Below the pieces are notes generated by a model that saw only the letters and a list, made by a program, of their open reading frames with translations, searched no databases and was not told where the DNA came from. DNA of 64,000 bases, taken from the NCBI GenBank assembly GCA_026394605.1, contig JAPKXY010000029.1:1-64000 (forward strand). The letters run 5' to 3'. Shown here one piece after another: positions 19,556-29,388 of the stretch. The stretch comes from Methanoregula sp. Lineage in GTDB: Archaea; Halobacteriota; Methanomicrobia; Methanomicrobiales; Methanospirillaceae. A program made the position numbers and the translations under genes. Within the stretch, counting starts at the first letter, position 1; every line of letters starts with the position of its first letter.

Positions 19556-19569
19556 GATAATATATTTAT
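19556..19569 (+). promoter_or_regulatory. TATA box of the histidine kinase operon
   Basis: An AT-only run, TAATATATTTATAA, centred about 36 bases before ATG 19599, at the spacing expected for an archaeal promoter with a short leader that still holds a purine-rich ribosome site. Confidence 0.5.
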
Positions 19570-19598
19570 AAAAAAACATCCAAAAGGCGAGAGTACCT

Positions 19599-21401
19599 AT
19601 GGATCGGTTTGTAACCATCTGGCATTACAGGGTCCCACATACCGATCTCGTCCGCTTCTGGGTGATTGCCTCGCTTGCCATCTCCAGCACTTTCGTCACT
19701 GCACTCGCACTGGCCGGAAATATCGATACAATCTACCCACAACTATTTTACTTCCCGATCCTGTATGCAAGCTATTTTTTCCCCCGCCGCGGGATCTATG
19801 TCGCCGGTTCATGTGCGGTCGCATATGAGGCAATCTCATACTACTACTCCTTCCCGAATCTGCTTGGCATGGGATATGCCACGGGGCAGGGGATTTTCTT
19901 TATCTGTATCGGTGCCGCTGTCTCCTATTTTACCGACAAGATCAGGACCAGCGAGGCGCGGTACCGCAGCATCTTTGAGTATTCGCAGATCGGCATTGTG
20001 CTTTTTGACCAGAACACCTTTGCCGTCACGCTCGCAAATGACCAGTTCGGGGCGATGCTGGGGTATACAGCGGAAGAACTGGTAAAAACACCATTCTCCC
20101 ACCTTTTTTTCAACAGGGACGAACAGCGCCGTTTCTATGAGCGGTTCGGGTCAAGTGAAGAAATAGTCGACTTTGAGACCCGGTTAGCGACAAGGGGTAG
20201 GGAACCGTTCTATGTAAATCTGTCGTGGAGCCGGCTCAATGGGAACCTCGTCAGCTGCTCGGTTATAGATATCAACACACGCACACAGGGCAAGGAGGCG
20301 GCGGAAGACCACGCTGCCAGGTACCGGCAGGTCACCGAAAGTTCACCGACTGGTATTGTCATCATCCAGAATATGCAGATCATCTATACCAACCCGTCAT
20401 TTACTACGTTCTCCGGCTACGCGAGAGACGACCTGATCGGGCGTGAACTGTCTGCGTTCGTTCACGCCGATGACATCACAGATTTCCAGGGATATTTGAA
20501 GCAGGCAGAGACCCCCCCCGTGCCTTCTGGTAAGACAGAGTTCAGGTTTCTGACAAAAACAGGGGAAACAAAACTTGCAACGCTGTTTTCAACGACGATA
20601 AAGCAGGGCGGAAAACCTGCACTGCTCGTGAATATTGTGGATATCAGCGAACGGGAGAAACTCAAGGATCAGATCGAACAGGATAGCGAGAGACGGCGGG
20701 GCGTCATTTCCACGGTAGCGCACGAGCTGCGTACACCCCTTCAACCGATCATGGGTTACCTGAACCTGCTCATGCAGGACCCAAAAGGGTTCGGGCTTAC
20801 GGACGAGACCAAGAACATTCTCGACCGGTGTCTGCAGAGCGTCGACCGCGAGCGCCAGATCATCAACCAGATGCTGGAGTTTTCGGTGCTCGATTCCGGT
20901 AAGACCGATCTGGACTACTCAACTTTTTCCCTTAGCGCTCTGTTGAAAAACATCATCGAAACTGGGGGTTACATGATGAAGGCAGATATCGCAATCGAGA
21001 TCCCGCTTGACGTCACGTTCGAAGCAGATCAAAACAAGATCTATGTCGTGATTAATTCGATGCTCTCCAATGCGGTGAACTACTCCAAACCGCCCAGAAG
21101 GATTAAAATTATCTACCGTTCATCCGGCAGTGATACGCACCACCGCCTCGCTATACAGGATAACGGCGTCGGCATCACCGGAACGCAGCTTGATGCGATC
21201 TTTGAACCGTTCCAGCTCGCTGATTCGGAAAAACTGAGCCGGAAGTACGATCGTATCGGGCTTTCGCTCTCTATCGCAAAGAAATACATCCAGATGCACG
21301 GTGGTTACATCAGTGTAGACAGCATCGTGAGTGTGGGGAGCACTTTTACCATCCATATCCCGAAAATTCGACCCAAGGAGGTTGTAAAAGATGGCACGTA
21401 G
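19599..21401 (+). CDS. PAS-sensor histidine kinase
   Basis: 600 residues. About four N-terminal membrane helices (to roughly residue 112) are followed by two PAS domains (about 118-235 and 240-350), then HisKA with the phospho-His at about 373 (VAHELRTPLQ) and a HATPase domain (SMLSNAVNYS N-box; DNGVGI G1; GLSLSIAKKY G2). Signal unknown; no large extracytoplasmic domain, so it may sense membrane or intracellular cues through PAS. The gene for a single-domain receiver overlaps its end by 11 bases, forming a two-component pair. Confidence 0.92.
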   Translation: MDRFVTIWHYRVPHTDLVRFWVIASLAISSTFVTALALAGNIDTIYPQLFYFPILYASYFFPRRGIYVAGSCAVAYEAISYYYSFPNLLGMGYATGQGIFFICIGAAVSYFTDKIRTSEARYRSIFEYSQIGIVLFDQNTFAVTLANDQFGAMLGYTAEELVKTPFSHLFFNRDEQRRFYERFGSSEEIVDFETRLATRGREPFYVNLSWSRLNGNLVSCSVIDINTRTQGKEAAEDHAARYRQVTESSPTGIVIIQNMQIIYTNPSFTTFSGYARDDLIGRELSAFVHADDITDFQGYLKQAETPPVPSGKTEFRFLTKTGETKLATLFSTTIKQGGKPALLVNIVDISEREKLKDQIEQDSERRRGVISTVAHELRTPLQPIMGYLNLLMQDPKGFGLTDETKNILDRCLQSVDRERQIINQMLEFSVLDSGKTDLDYSTFSLSALLKNIIETGGYMMKADIAIEIPLDVTFEADQNKIYVVINSMLSNAVNYSKPPRRIKIIYRSSGSDTHHRLAIQDNGVGITGTQLDAIFEPFQLADSEKLSRKYDRIGLSLSIAKKYIQMHGGYISVDSIVSVGSTFTIHIPKIRPKEVVKDGT

Positions 21402-21759
21402 AATCATGGTTGTGGAAGACGATCAGCCGATCCTCGAGCTGATGGAGATCCTGCTGCGGAGGCTCGGATATGAGCCCATCCTCGTCATGAACGGGCTGGA
21501 GGCACTTGAAGAAGTGAAAAAGAGCCCGCCTGAACTCATCCTGCTCGATATTATGATGACACCGATTAACGGGTGGGAGATCCTGGAGAAACTGCGGGGG
21601 GAGTACGGGCAAAAAGACCTGCCCGTGCTCCTCTTTACAGCAGCCCCGATGGTACAGAAAGAGGTGGCGAAGCTTAATGACCCGGCGCTTGGGATCCTCC
21701 AGAAACCGGTATCGTTTGCGGAACTGTCTGCTGCACTCCAGAAGTTCCTGAGCCGGTAG
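21391..21759 (+). CDS. Single-domain response regulator
   Basis: 122 residues, only a receiver domain: acidic pair in MVVEDDQP, phosphoacceptor in LILLDIMMTP, Thr in LLFTAAP, Lys in LQKPVS. No output domain, so it works as a phosphorelay or by protein binding. It starts inside the kinase gene (AAAGATGGCACG; GGAGGTTG just upstream acts as ribosome site), so partners are made together. Confidence 0.93.
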   Translation: MARRIMVVEDDQPILELMEILLRRLGYEPILVMNGLEALEEVKKSPPELILLDIMMTPINGWEILEKLRGEYGQKDLPVLLFTAAPMVQKEVAKLNDPALGILQKPVSFAELSAALQKFLSR

Positions 21760-21784
21760 CATCGACATACGTTCATCACCACGT

Positions 21785-22124
21785 TTAGAGTTCCACAACC
21801 GCATGGGTAACGGAAACCTCACTACCACCATGCATCTTTTCGTATGCCCGCAGAGGTATGTCCCATTCCTCAAAAAATGTATTATGCGGAAGGCTGACAA
21901 ACCGGCTATTATTTTTTTCGTCCGTTGAAATCGTGCCGATATATTGTGGCGCTGGCATCACTTCCCTCTGCCACTCGTCCCGTGCCGATGCGGAAGAACA
22001 GCTGTTTGTATTTGAGCAAAACGGCATAGTTCGTGAAAGAGGCCGCTTTGATAATTTTTTCCAGCCTGCGCAGCAGAAACGTCCGCAGACAGACCCCTAT
22101 TTCGAACCCTCCAAATGGAGACAA
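21785..22124 (-). pseudogene. Possible frameshifted gene remnant
   Basis: Two minus-strand frames look protein-like in complementary halves. The first (from about 22124, TTG) reads RTFLLRRLEKIIKAASFTNY. The second, ending at 21785, reads DEWQREVMPAPQYIGTIS and WDIPLRAYEKMHGGSEVS. Joining them near 21985-22000 would give about 110 residues. I do not recognise a family. It could equally be a single short gene from ATG 22027 plus chance. Weakly supported. Confidence 0.3.
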
Positions 22125-22171
22125 AACAATTGACGTCAGTAAAAAATGAGATTGTGATGATTCGTATGAAC

Positions 22172-22738
22172 TTAGAAAAGAAAAAGATGCTCAACAAGTA
22201 TTTTCAGTCCGATGGCAATCAGGATGAGACCTCCCAGCACCTCAATCTTCGTGCCCAGAAAGGGGGCAAGCCGTGTACCGAGCATCACACCGATGAATGA
22301 AAAAAGAAATGCGACAATCCCTATAATCAGACTCGGGATGAGGATAGCATACTGAAGAACGGCAAATGATGCACCGACCGCAAGCGCGTCAATGCTGGTC
22401 GCGATGGAGAGAATGATCACCGAACCGAACTGCATGACGTGAACCGATCCCGTGTCGACACCATCCCCTTTCATCCCTTCAATAATCATTTTGACGCCAA
22501 TAAACGTCAGGAGGAGAAATGCGACCCAGTGATCAACCCCCGCAATCAATCTGCTCAGCCATGTCCCGGCAGCCCATCCAAGCAGTGTCATGCCCATCTG
22601 GAACATGCCAAAACAGAGTGCGATGATCAGTGCAGCAATTCGAAGGTTTGTTTTTGTCGTTGTGCCAATCGCAAGCGAAACCGCAAAACAATCCATCGAG
22701 AGACCAATTCCAATGAGGACGGGGATCAGAATATCCAT
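22172..22738 (-). CDS. mntP: Manganese efflux pump MntP
   Basis: 188 residues with six membrane segments in two repeats (DUF204/YebN). Each half carries the acidic motif in the membrane: GIGLSMDCFAVSLAIG and SIATSIDALAVGASFA. Exports Mn(II). No manganese riboswitch is visible upstream, and no ribosome site precedes ATG 22738, which suggests a short leader. Confidence 0.93.
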   Translation of the reverse strand: MDILIPVLIGIGLSMDCFAVSLAIGTTTKTNLRIAALIIALCFGMFQMGMTLLGWAAGTWLSRLIAGVDHWVAFLLLTFIGVKMIIEGMKGDGVDTGSVHVMQFGSVIILSIATSIDALAVGASFAVLQYAILIPSLIIGIVAFLFSFIGVMLGTRLAPFLGTKIEVLGGLILIAIGLKILVEHLFLF

Positions 22739-22933
22739 GAATTTCTGAAGTATGTGCGGGGAACGGTATTAAGTTCTTGTACGAAAAAACAAAAGAAAGC
22801 ATAATCAATAGTTTCTTCTTATGATGAAAAGGACGGGGACGCAACTGCAATTATCGTGATTAAAGAGAAGGACTTCAGAATTTTTTTTCAACGAGACTGT
22901 TTTTTTTTCATTCCATCACTCCACATTCCTCTA

Positions 22934-23356
22934 TTAAACAGTCCACCGGCTCTTCCGGTTCAGCTTCGCAAGTGCCCTGCACTGGTTAAAATTGGTCTCA
23001 CCCCAGATCCATGGCCGGTATGTGCAGCACATCGCCGGTTTTATATCATGGATCCCACAGAGGTACCGCCGCTTCCCGACCCGGTGTAAAAATGGGCATA
23101 CAGGGAGATAGTCATGGGTGGCGGGATCTCTCATTTCCACGACAACGAGCCCCCCAAGTTCCTCAGACTTCAGGTCAGCACAGTTGACCCATGAGCCATC
23201 TTCCTTACAGGCAGAGAAATAACGAAGGATATCCATGCGCCCTCTCTCGATCCATTGGAACAGGTTCTCAGCAGTTGGCGTAATATTGTTCCCGAATATC
23301 CTGCAGCAGAGCCCGCACTGTTCACAGGGGTCCTCCTCAATTTCTTCCTGATCCAT
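22934..23356 (-). CDS. YkgJ-family cysteine-cluster protein
   Basis: 140 residues of the zinc/iron-chelating CxxCxxCC family. The first cluster is DPCEQCGLCCRIFG; later cysteines are in VCPFL, YLCGIHDIKPAMCCTYRPW. Binds Zn or Fe; a physiological role is not settled for the family. ATG 23356 follows GGATG; an upstream GTG at 23380 is possible. On the same strand as the LysE gene upstream, about 60 bases away. Confidence 0.88.
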   Translation of the reverse strand: MDQEEIEEDPCEQCGLCCRIFGNNITPTAENLFQWIERGRMDILRYFSACKEDGSWVNCADLKSEELGGLVVVEMRDPATHDYLPVCPFLHRVGKRRYLCGIHDIKPAMCCTYRPWIWGETNFNQCRALAKLNRKSRWTV

Positions 23357-23413
23357 GTGTACATCCGGTATTCTCTGCACCGCTGGATAACCCTTGCCGC
23401 CGGCTGATGCAAA

Positions 23414-24043
23414 CTACCGCAGCAAGATCGAGACGTAATACACACCAAAGACTATGAGAAAAAGCCCACATAAGGCCAATATCCACCGGTATTCGCGGCC
23501 CCGGAGAAGAAACCTGCCTCGATGAACACTGATCGAAACGAGCGTAAACCATGCCAGATCCGCCCCCCAGTGCCCTATAATGAATGCAATGGCGGTGGCA
23601 ATTCCCCCGTACAATGCCCCGATCATGAGCGCACTTCCCACGGTAAGCCACCACAGCCAGAAATAGGGATTGGAAATGCTGGTGAGCATCCCGGCAAGAA
23701 ACGGACCGGTTGTCGTTCCCAGGCCCTCTGATTGTGGCGGCATGAGGTCAAGTTGGGTATGCCGGCTCTCCATGATCGTGAACACCCCAAAGACAATAAG
23801 GGCTGCTCCGCCAATGCTGCCAATAAGCCAGGAATATCCGCCGATAATCACAGAAAGCCCGGCAATGATAAGCAGTACCATCACGACTTCAACCACTGCA
23901 TGCCCTAGCGTGACACGGGGGCCCATCGTCCATCCGCCTTTCAGCGAAGCGTTGATCGTCGCTATCAGCGTCGGACCTGGGGCAAGGGCACCAGTGAGCC
24001 CGATGAGGAATCCGAGAAAGAACATTTCGATGATCGCGTTCAT
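23414..24043 (-). CDS. LysE-family exporter
   Basis: 209 residues with six membrane segments, beginning with the family motif GLTGALAPGPTLIATI and containing MLTSISNPYFWLWW. Exports amino acids or related small metabolites; substrate unknown. ATG 24043 is chosen because GGGGGAT stands before it, while the in-frame ATG 24055 has no site. Confidence 0.9.
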   Translation of the reverse strand: MNAIIEMFFLGFLIGLTGALAPGPTLIATINASLKGGWTMGPRVTLGHAVVEVVMVLLIIAGLSVIIGGYSWLIGSIGGAALIVFGVFTIMESRHTQLDLMPPQSEGLGTTTGPFLAGMLTSISNPYFWLWWLTVGSALMIGALYGGIATAIAFIIGHWGADLAWFTLVSISVHRGRFLLRGREYRWILALCGLFLIVFGVYYVSILLR

Positions 24044-24279
24044 TGAATCCCCCATGGATTCAGGAGCATGAAAAGGATCTGCACGCTTGTACCTTTGAGC
24101 CTTATTTGATACATGTGATATTGATCCGCAACGTTAAAAAATGATAGAACAAATTATCATAGCTTTAACCTGTGATATTCAGTTCCTTAACCGGGTACTC
24201 AGAAATTTATTCCCGCCCGACGGCATCCTGCATAATTTAATAATGTTCGTTGCTAACCTATACCACGTCAATCATTTCT

Positions 24280-25020
24280 ATGGTGATCCTCATCCTCCAC
24301 GTTAAAGGAGTAACCAAACAGATTGGCGGGCTTCTGGCGGTCAACGGCATCGATCTTACCGTAGGAAAGGATGAGATTGTGGGTCTGGTCGGTCCGAACG
24401 GGGCGGGAAAAACCACCCTTTTAAATATCATCTCGGGGATTACCCACCCGACAGCGGGGAAAGTCACATTCTGTGGTGAGGATATAACCGGTCTCAAAGC
24501 AGACCGTATCTGCAAGAAAGGGATTGCAAAAACGTTCCAGATCGCTGAATCGTTCCCGAACCTCTCTGCAAAAGAATGTGTCATGGTAGGAGCAATCTTT
24601 GGCAACAGCCATATGCCCGGAATGAAAGAGGCGCAACAACAGGCAGTCGAGATCCTTAATTATGTCGGATTACCACCGGAAAAAGTTGATACTTCCAACA
24701 GGAACCTGAATGTCGTAGAGCTCAAATGGGTGCAGCTTGCACGGGCGCTTGCCACGAACCCAAAACTTCTCCTTCTCGATGAACTCACCACGGGACTGAA
24801 CCCCAAAGAGAGCAGCGAAGCGGTGAATCTGATGAAAAAGATCAGGGATGAAGGCACCTCTATTCTGATTATTGAGCATGTCATGAGCGTCATCATGGGA
24901 GTATCTGACCGGATCGTCGTGCTGGATCACGGCGAAAAAATTGCCGAGGGCAGGCCCTATGAAGTAGTGAACAACCAGCAGGTGATCGATACCTACCTCG
25001 GCGACATGGATGTATTTTAA
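24280..25020 (+). CDS. livG: Liv-type ABC transporter ATP-binding protein LivG
   Basis: 246 residues. Walker A is GPNGAGKT, Walker B is LLLLDELTTGLNP and the H-loop His is in IIEHVMSVIM. The usual LSGGQ signature is replaced by LNVVELKWVQLARAL, a variation that I know from other LivG subclasses. It energises import by the permeases encoded opposite (25877-27753). ATG 24280 fits the family N terminus. No ribosome site is seen, and TTTAATAA about 40 bases upstream suggests a very short leader. livF follows after 12 bases. Confidence 0.92.
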   Translation: MVILILHVKGVTKQIGGLLAVNGIDLTVGKDEIVGLVGPNGAGKTTLLNIISGITHPTAGKVTFCGEDITGLKADRICKKGIAKTFQIAESFPNLSAKECVMVGAIFGNSHMPGMKEAQQQAVEILNYVGLPPEKVDTSNRNLNVVELKWVQLARALATNPKLLLLDELTTGLNPKESSEAVNLMKKIRDEGTSILIIEHVMSVIMGVSDRIVVLDHGEKIAEGRPYEVVNNQQVIDTYLGDMDVF

Positions 25021-25032
25021 GAGGTTGTACCG

Positions 25033-25728
25033 TTGCTCGATATATCCGGTCTCAATATCTTTCACGGTAACATACAGGTCGTCTGGGATCTCGGATTAAC
25101 CGTCAACGAAGGAGAGATGGTAGCTCTCATCGGACCGAATGGTGCGGGGAAATCCACGACTGTTGAAACGATCGTGGGGCTCAACAGGAATGCAACCGGC
25201 TCCATCACCTTTCTTGGTGAACATATTCTCGGGCTGCATCCGTATGATATTTTTAAAAAAGGGCTTGCACTCGTTCCCGAAAAAAGGGAGATATTCCCGA
25301 AAATGCCCGTTATCGAGAACCTTCTTCTCGGTGCAGGCGACCGTACAGACTGGGAAATGAGCCTTCAGCGTCTCTACAACCTGTTTCCCATCCTGCATGA
25401 GAGAGAGCAGCAGATGGCAGGAACGCTCTCCGGTGGCGAACAACAGATGCTTGCGATCGGTCGGGCGCTTATGTCCGAGCCGAAACTCCTTATTCTCGAT
25501 GAACCTTCAACCGGCCTGTCGCCCATTCTTGTCGCCCAGGTATTCCGGTCGCTGGAACGTCTCGGCAGAGGGGGGACGACAATCCTGCTTCTGGAACAGA
25601 ACGTCCGGCATGCGCTCGAACTGTGCGAACGGGGCTACGTTCTCGAGAACGGGAGGATCGTGCTTGAGGGAAAAACAAAGAACCTGATGCACGAGAAACA
25701 TATCCAGAAAGCGTATCTGGGAATATAA
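25033..25728 (+). CDS. livF: Liv-type ABC transporter ATP-binding protein LivF
   Basis: 231 residues. Walker A is GPNGAGKST, the signature is LSGGEQQMLAIGRAL, Walker B is LLILDEPSTGLSP and the H-loop region is LLLEQNVRHALE. TTG start at 25033, preceded by GAGGT at 25021-25025. It is the second ATPase of the transporter, in one operon with livG. Confidence 0.93.
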   Translation: MLDISGLNIFHGNIQVVWDLGLTVNEGEMVALIGPNGAGKSTTVETIVGLNRNATGSITFLGEHILGLHPYDIFKKGLALVPEKREIFPKMPVIENLLLGAGDRTDWEMSLQRLYNLFPILHEREQQMAGTLSGGEQQMLAIGRALMSEPKLLILDEPSTGLSPILVAQVFRSLERLGRGGTTILLLEQNVRHALELCERGYVLENGRIVLEGKTKNLMHEKHIQKAYLGI

Positions 25729-25876
25729 AACAGAATGTTATTTTCCTGCAATCGTTCCCGTGTCAGGCCGGATTCATCCAGCTTCAGGAAAAACGGGGTT
25801 GTAATAATGGAAAAAACCAGGTGCCAGCCAACCTATCCACTAACATACCAATAAAAGGAGACCCGTTAGTTTTGTG

Positions 25877-26875
25877 CTAATCTTTCAGATCATATTGGTT
25901 TTTTCCTTTTGTATCCTGTTTCCACCGCTTCTGGATTGTAGTGGGGATATCGACAAGCCCTTTTGGCAGGAAAATAATCACAAGGATCAGCAGAACACCG
26001 ACAATGATATAACGGCCAAAGGTAAGGCCGAATAGTTTGAGCCCATCCCAGATGATCGTAAGTACGACCGTCCCGACAATCGGCCCGGCAAGGGTACCAA
26101 GACCGCCCAGGATCACGTAGGTCACCGGCCAGAACGACAGGTCGACACCGAATATCTCCGGTGTTATATAACCGATATGGTGGATTTCAAGCGCCCCTGC
26201 AACACCCGCAAGATAAGCACTGAGTGCAAACGCTAATAGCCGGTATTTTACCGGATCAATCCCTGCTGCCCGTGCCTCGAGCTCGTTCTCCCGGATAGCC
26301 GAGAAGGCAAGTCCGACACGGGACCTGATGACATAATAAATGAACACGATGCAGGCAATGGTAATGGCAAGAATTGAATAGTACTCGATGAGCTGATAAC
26401 CGTAGATATCAGGGCTTAAAAGCCGGGGTGAGGCGATCCCATCCCAGCCACCCGTGATTGGAGTGAGGAGGCTGACTGTGATGGTCTGGACAATGATCGC
26501 AAAACCGAATGTGACCATGGCAAGGAACCATTCCTTGAGCCTGACACAGGTAAGCCCGATAAGAATGCCGATGAATGCTGCCACAGCAGCACCAAGAAAG
26601 ATGGTAACATAGGGTGAAATCCCGCTCTTTGCCGCGATCAGGGTTGATGCATAGGCACCGATACCAAAGAAAGCAGCATGTCCCAGTGATCCCTGCCCGG
26701 AATAGGCGAGCAGGTTCCATGCGGAGGCAAAAATGATGAAGATGAGCATAAGGGTAATGACATTAATGATGTAAAGATTCCCTGAAAGGAACGGGGCAAC
26801 CACGGCAATGCCTATCACTGCAAGAGTTCCGTAGCGAACAAGTGTATCGCGCTTCAGGTTCAGATCCATAGCCAT
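25877..26875 (-). CDS. livM: Liv-type ABC transporter permease LivM
   Basis: 332 residues with about nine hydrophobic segments. The family block GQGSLGHAAFFGIGAYAS and the cytoplasmic coupling region RENELEARAAGIDP are seen, followed by GLGTLAGPIVG. It forms the channel with LivH. ATG and the livH stop overlap by one base (TGATG), so they are coupled. It converges on livF with 148 bases between. Confidence 0.95.
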   Translation of the reverse strand: MAMDLNLKRDTLVRYGTLAVIGIAVVAPFLSGNLYIINVITLMLIFIIFASAWNLLAYSGQGSLGHAAFFGIGAYASTLIAAKSGISPYVTIFLGAAVAAFIGILIGLTCVRLKEWFLAMVTFGFAIIVQTITVSLLTPITGGWDGIASPRLLSPDIYGYQLIEYYSILAITIACIVFIYYVIRSRVGLAFSAIRENELEARAAGIDPVKYRLLAFALSAYLAGVAGALEIHHIGYITPEIFGVDLSFWPVTYVILGGLGTLAGPIVGTVVLTIIWDGLKLFGLTFGRYIIVGVLLILVIIFLPKGLVDIPTTIQKRWKQDTKGKNQYDLKD

Positions 26876-27753
26876 CAGTCCCCTGACTCACCGAATAAGC
26901 CCGTTGGTCGTATGACAAGGACGATGATCAGGATGATAAACGAGACCGCATCTTTCCAGATCCCTCCAACGTAGTATGCCGCCCCGTTCTCTGCAATACC
27001 ATAGAGCAGCCCGCCGACAATCGCGCCGGGAATACTCCCCAGTCCGCCAAGGATGATAATGGCAAATGCCTTGACGGCCGGGATCGAGCCCATATACGGG
27101 TTGAATACCTGACCGCTTACCACCCAGAGAGTTCCCGCCGCAGCTGCAAGCGCACAGCCTATGCCGAAACTGATGATGTCTATCCGCTCGACATTGATGC
27201 CGACAAGCATCGCTCCTTTCCGGTTCTGGCTGGTCGCCCGCATCTCCCGTCCGGTCTTGGTCTTTTTCAAAAACAGGTACAGTGCGCACAGGATAGCAGC
27301 AGTGACAACCATGATGATGATATAATCGAAGGGAACGGTGAGTGATCCGATCGGGATAGTGATGCCGGCGTACGGGCTCTTGATGCTCTGCCATTCATCA
27401 CCCCAGATAATAGCAGCACTGTTTGTGAAAATGTAGATGAGCCCTATTGAGAGAAAGATCTCGTTGAGCTTGCTTGTGCCCAGGATAGGGCGGAAACATA
27501 ACCGTTCCACGACCGCACCGATGCCGATCAGCGCGAGCATGGACAAGAAAATGATCGCATAGGGATTGATGCCCGACAGGAAAAAAACAGTTGCAGTGAT
27601 ATATGCACCAACCATGAGAAATTCGCCATGCGCAAAGTTCACTACCTTCATAACGCCGAAAATGATGTTGAGCCCCGTCGCAAGCAGGATATAGATGCAG
27701 CCGGCATACAGCCCCCAGAACAGTACCTGCAGTAATACTTCGAGCTCTGCCAT
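26875..27753 (-). CDS. livH: Liv-type ABC transporter permease LivH
   Basis: 292 residues with about eight membrane helices. Characteristic blocks are GLNIIFGVMKVVNFAHGEF and GREMRATSQNRKGAMLVGIN, plus GGLGSIPGAIVGG. ATG 27753 (MAELEVLLQ) fits the family; the frame is open to 27786. Middle gene of livK-livH-livM. Confidence 0.95.
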   Translation of the reverse strand: MAELEVLLQVLFWGLYAGCIYILLATGLNIIFGVMKVVNFAHGEFLMVGAYITATVFFLSGINPYAIIFLSMLALIGIGAVVERLCFRPILGTSKLNEIFLSIGLIYIFTNSAAIIWGDEWQSIKSPYAGITIPIGSLTVPFDYIIIMVVTAAILCALYLFLKKTKTGREMRATSQNRKGAMLVGINVERIDIISFGIGCALAAAAGTLWVVSGQVFNPYMGSIPAVKAFAIIILGGLGSIPGAIVGGLLYGIAENGAAYYVGGIWKDAVSFIILIIVLVIRPTGLFGESGD

Positions 27754-27809
27754 GAAAGGGTCTTCCGGAATACATTGTATCCGCAAAGAAAAAGAAATGA
27801 TTGGTTTTG

Positions 27810-29138
27810 TTATGCACTGCCCGGTTTATACCAGGCAGGCAGCGCGAAATCTGTGCCTTTGAGGTTATCAGGCCAGACAATCTTCGGTCTGGTTTCACCA
27901 ATGGTTGAGTTATAATATAACTGCTCCATCCAGTGATTGAACTGCGATTCCCTGAAGTCTTTACTGAATGAGATCGTCCCGTCTTTCATGTATTCTATGA
28001 GCTGTGGCATCCTGAGGTCCACAAGCGCCTGCCGTATATCCGCCTTGTTCAGCGTCCCGGCATTTTCAATCGCTTTTGCTGCGATGTAGGTGCCCTCGTA
28101 GGTAGAGGCACCCATCATGTCCGGATACATTCCCCATTTAGTAAAGTAATTGTTCTTGAATGCATTCTGGGCATCAGTAACCAACCCCGTCGGAGCTGTA
28201 TACGGTGAGAACCGGCTCTCAATAATCGAATACTCACCGTACTGCCCGATTCCCTTATAATACTCTGGGGCATCGTTGTTCTCAACTGCGAGGAATATCG
28301 TGGTGAGCCCCACGTCCCTCCGTGCCTGTGGCACGATCTGTGCGCCCTCGTTGGGGGCTGCTGCCACGTAGAGAGCATCGGGATTTGCCGCTTTGATAAC
28401 GGTCAGCGGCGTCCTGAAGTCACTCTCGCTCATCTTGAACTTCTGCTGGGAAACGAGCTGGATGTTCAGATTGTTCTTCGTGATCGTTTCGTTGACAGCA
28501 GCCTGCACTCCCTGGCCGAACGCGGTGTCCTGATAGAGCAGCGCGAGCCGGAACGGGCGGTCAGCCGGGAAACTGAATTTCTTGTTGACCGCCGGACGGA
28601 TCACCTGATCGATAAAGTTGGTGGTGTATTTCCCGTAGGCATCGGTTGTCGGGCAGTGGTGGAAGACCGTGCTGGTATCAATATCCGTGCGGTGGGTGAT
28701 GATAGGGCTCGATGCACCCGTCACGATATACGGGACTTTGTACTCCGCAACAGTCTGCTGGTAGGCAGAGGTGACCCCGCTGGAGTATCCACCCACGAGG
28801 ATATCCACTTTATCTTCGGTGATCAGTTTGGTGGCTGCATTCTGACCGCCCTTCTGGTTGGACTCATCATCACCCTGAACAAGCGCGATGGGTATCTTTG
28901 TATTATATTGTTTGACAAAAATACCCCCGTTCGCGTTGATCTCGTCAGCTGCCAGAAAAGCTGACTGCCACATGCTCTTTCCGATATTACTGTTCGGACC
29001 GGTCATTGATACGATAGCACCGATCTTGATCTCTTTTGGCTGTGCTGGTGTCTGTGCCTGCTGTGCGCATCCGGCAAACAGTGCTGCGATGAGCACAATC
29101 ACAAGAAACAAAATGGTAAAGTTCGCGGTAAGTTTCAT
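27810..29138 (-). CDS. livK: Liv-type ABC transporter substrate-binding lipoprotein
   Basis: 442 residues. A signal peptide with lipobox LIAALFAGC is followed by a periplasmic-binding-protein type I domain starting KEIKIGAIVSMTGPNSNIGK, with GQGVQAAVNETI and PDALYVAAAPNEGAQIV. Captures the substrate outside the membrane for LivHM. Members bind branched-chain amino acids, amides, urea or aromatic acids; specificity cannot be told here. GAGGGT stands before ATG 29138. The promoter contains a palindrome (29157-29168). Confidence 0.93.
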   Translation of the reverse strand: MKLTANFTILFLVIVLIAALFAGCAQQAQTPAQPKEIKIGAIVSMTGPNSNIGKSMWQSAFLAADEINANGGIFVKQYNTKIPIALVQGDDESNQKGGQNAATKLITEDKVDILVGGYSSGVTSAYQQTVAEYKVPYIVTGASSPIITHRTDIDTSTVFHHCPTTDAYGKYTTNFIDQVIRPAVNKKFSFPADRPFRLALLYQDTAFGQGVQAAVNETITKNNLNIQLVSQQKFKMSESDFRTPLTVIKAANPDALYVAAAPNEGAQIVPQARRDVGLTTIFLAVENNDAPEYYKGIGQYGEYSIIESRFSPYTAPTGLVTDAQNAFKNNYFTKWGMYPDMMGASTYEGTYIAAKAIENAGTLNKADIRQALVDLRMPQLIEYMKDGTISFSKDFRESQFNHWMEQLYYNSTIGETRPKIVWPDNLKGTDFALPAWYKPGSA

Positions 29139-29156
29139 TGCTACCCTCATTATGCT

Positions 29157-29186
29157 ATGCTATAGCATGACATACAGAATATAAAC
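29157..29186 (-). promoter_or_regulatory. livK promoter with palindrome at predicted start
   Basis: On the minus strand a TATA box GTTTATATT (29186-29178) is followed about 20 bases later by the perfect 12-bp palindrome ATGCTATAGCAT (29157-29168), at the place where transcription should begin. The half-site is partly repeated next to it (TATGCT). This arrangement fits a repressor operator for livKHM; the regulator is unknown. Confidence 0.5.
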
Positions 29187-29388
29187 GTTTCACCCTAAAT
29201 AAATATTGTTTAAAGATGGCTTTTTGTCCATTATATGTGTGATTTTAATTTTACACAAAAGAAAATACGCTGATGAGACTACTATTAATGGCAATAATGC
29301 TAGTTTGCCTGATCGCCACTAGGGCAATGGAGTTTGTTTTTTTTATAACGAAATATTTCCCAAAATGTTAAGATTTTTATTGCTCTTT

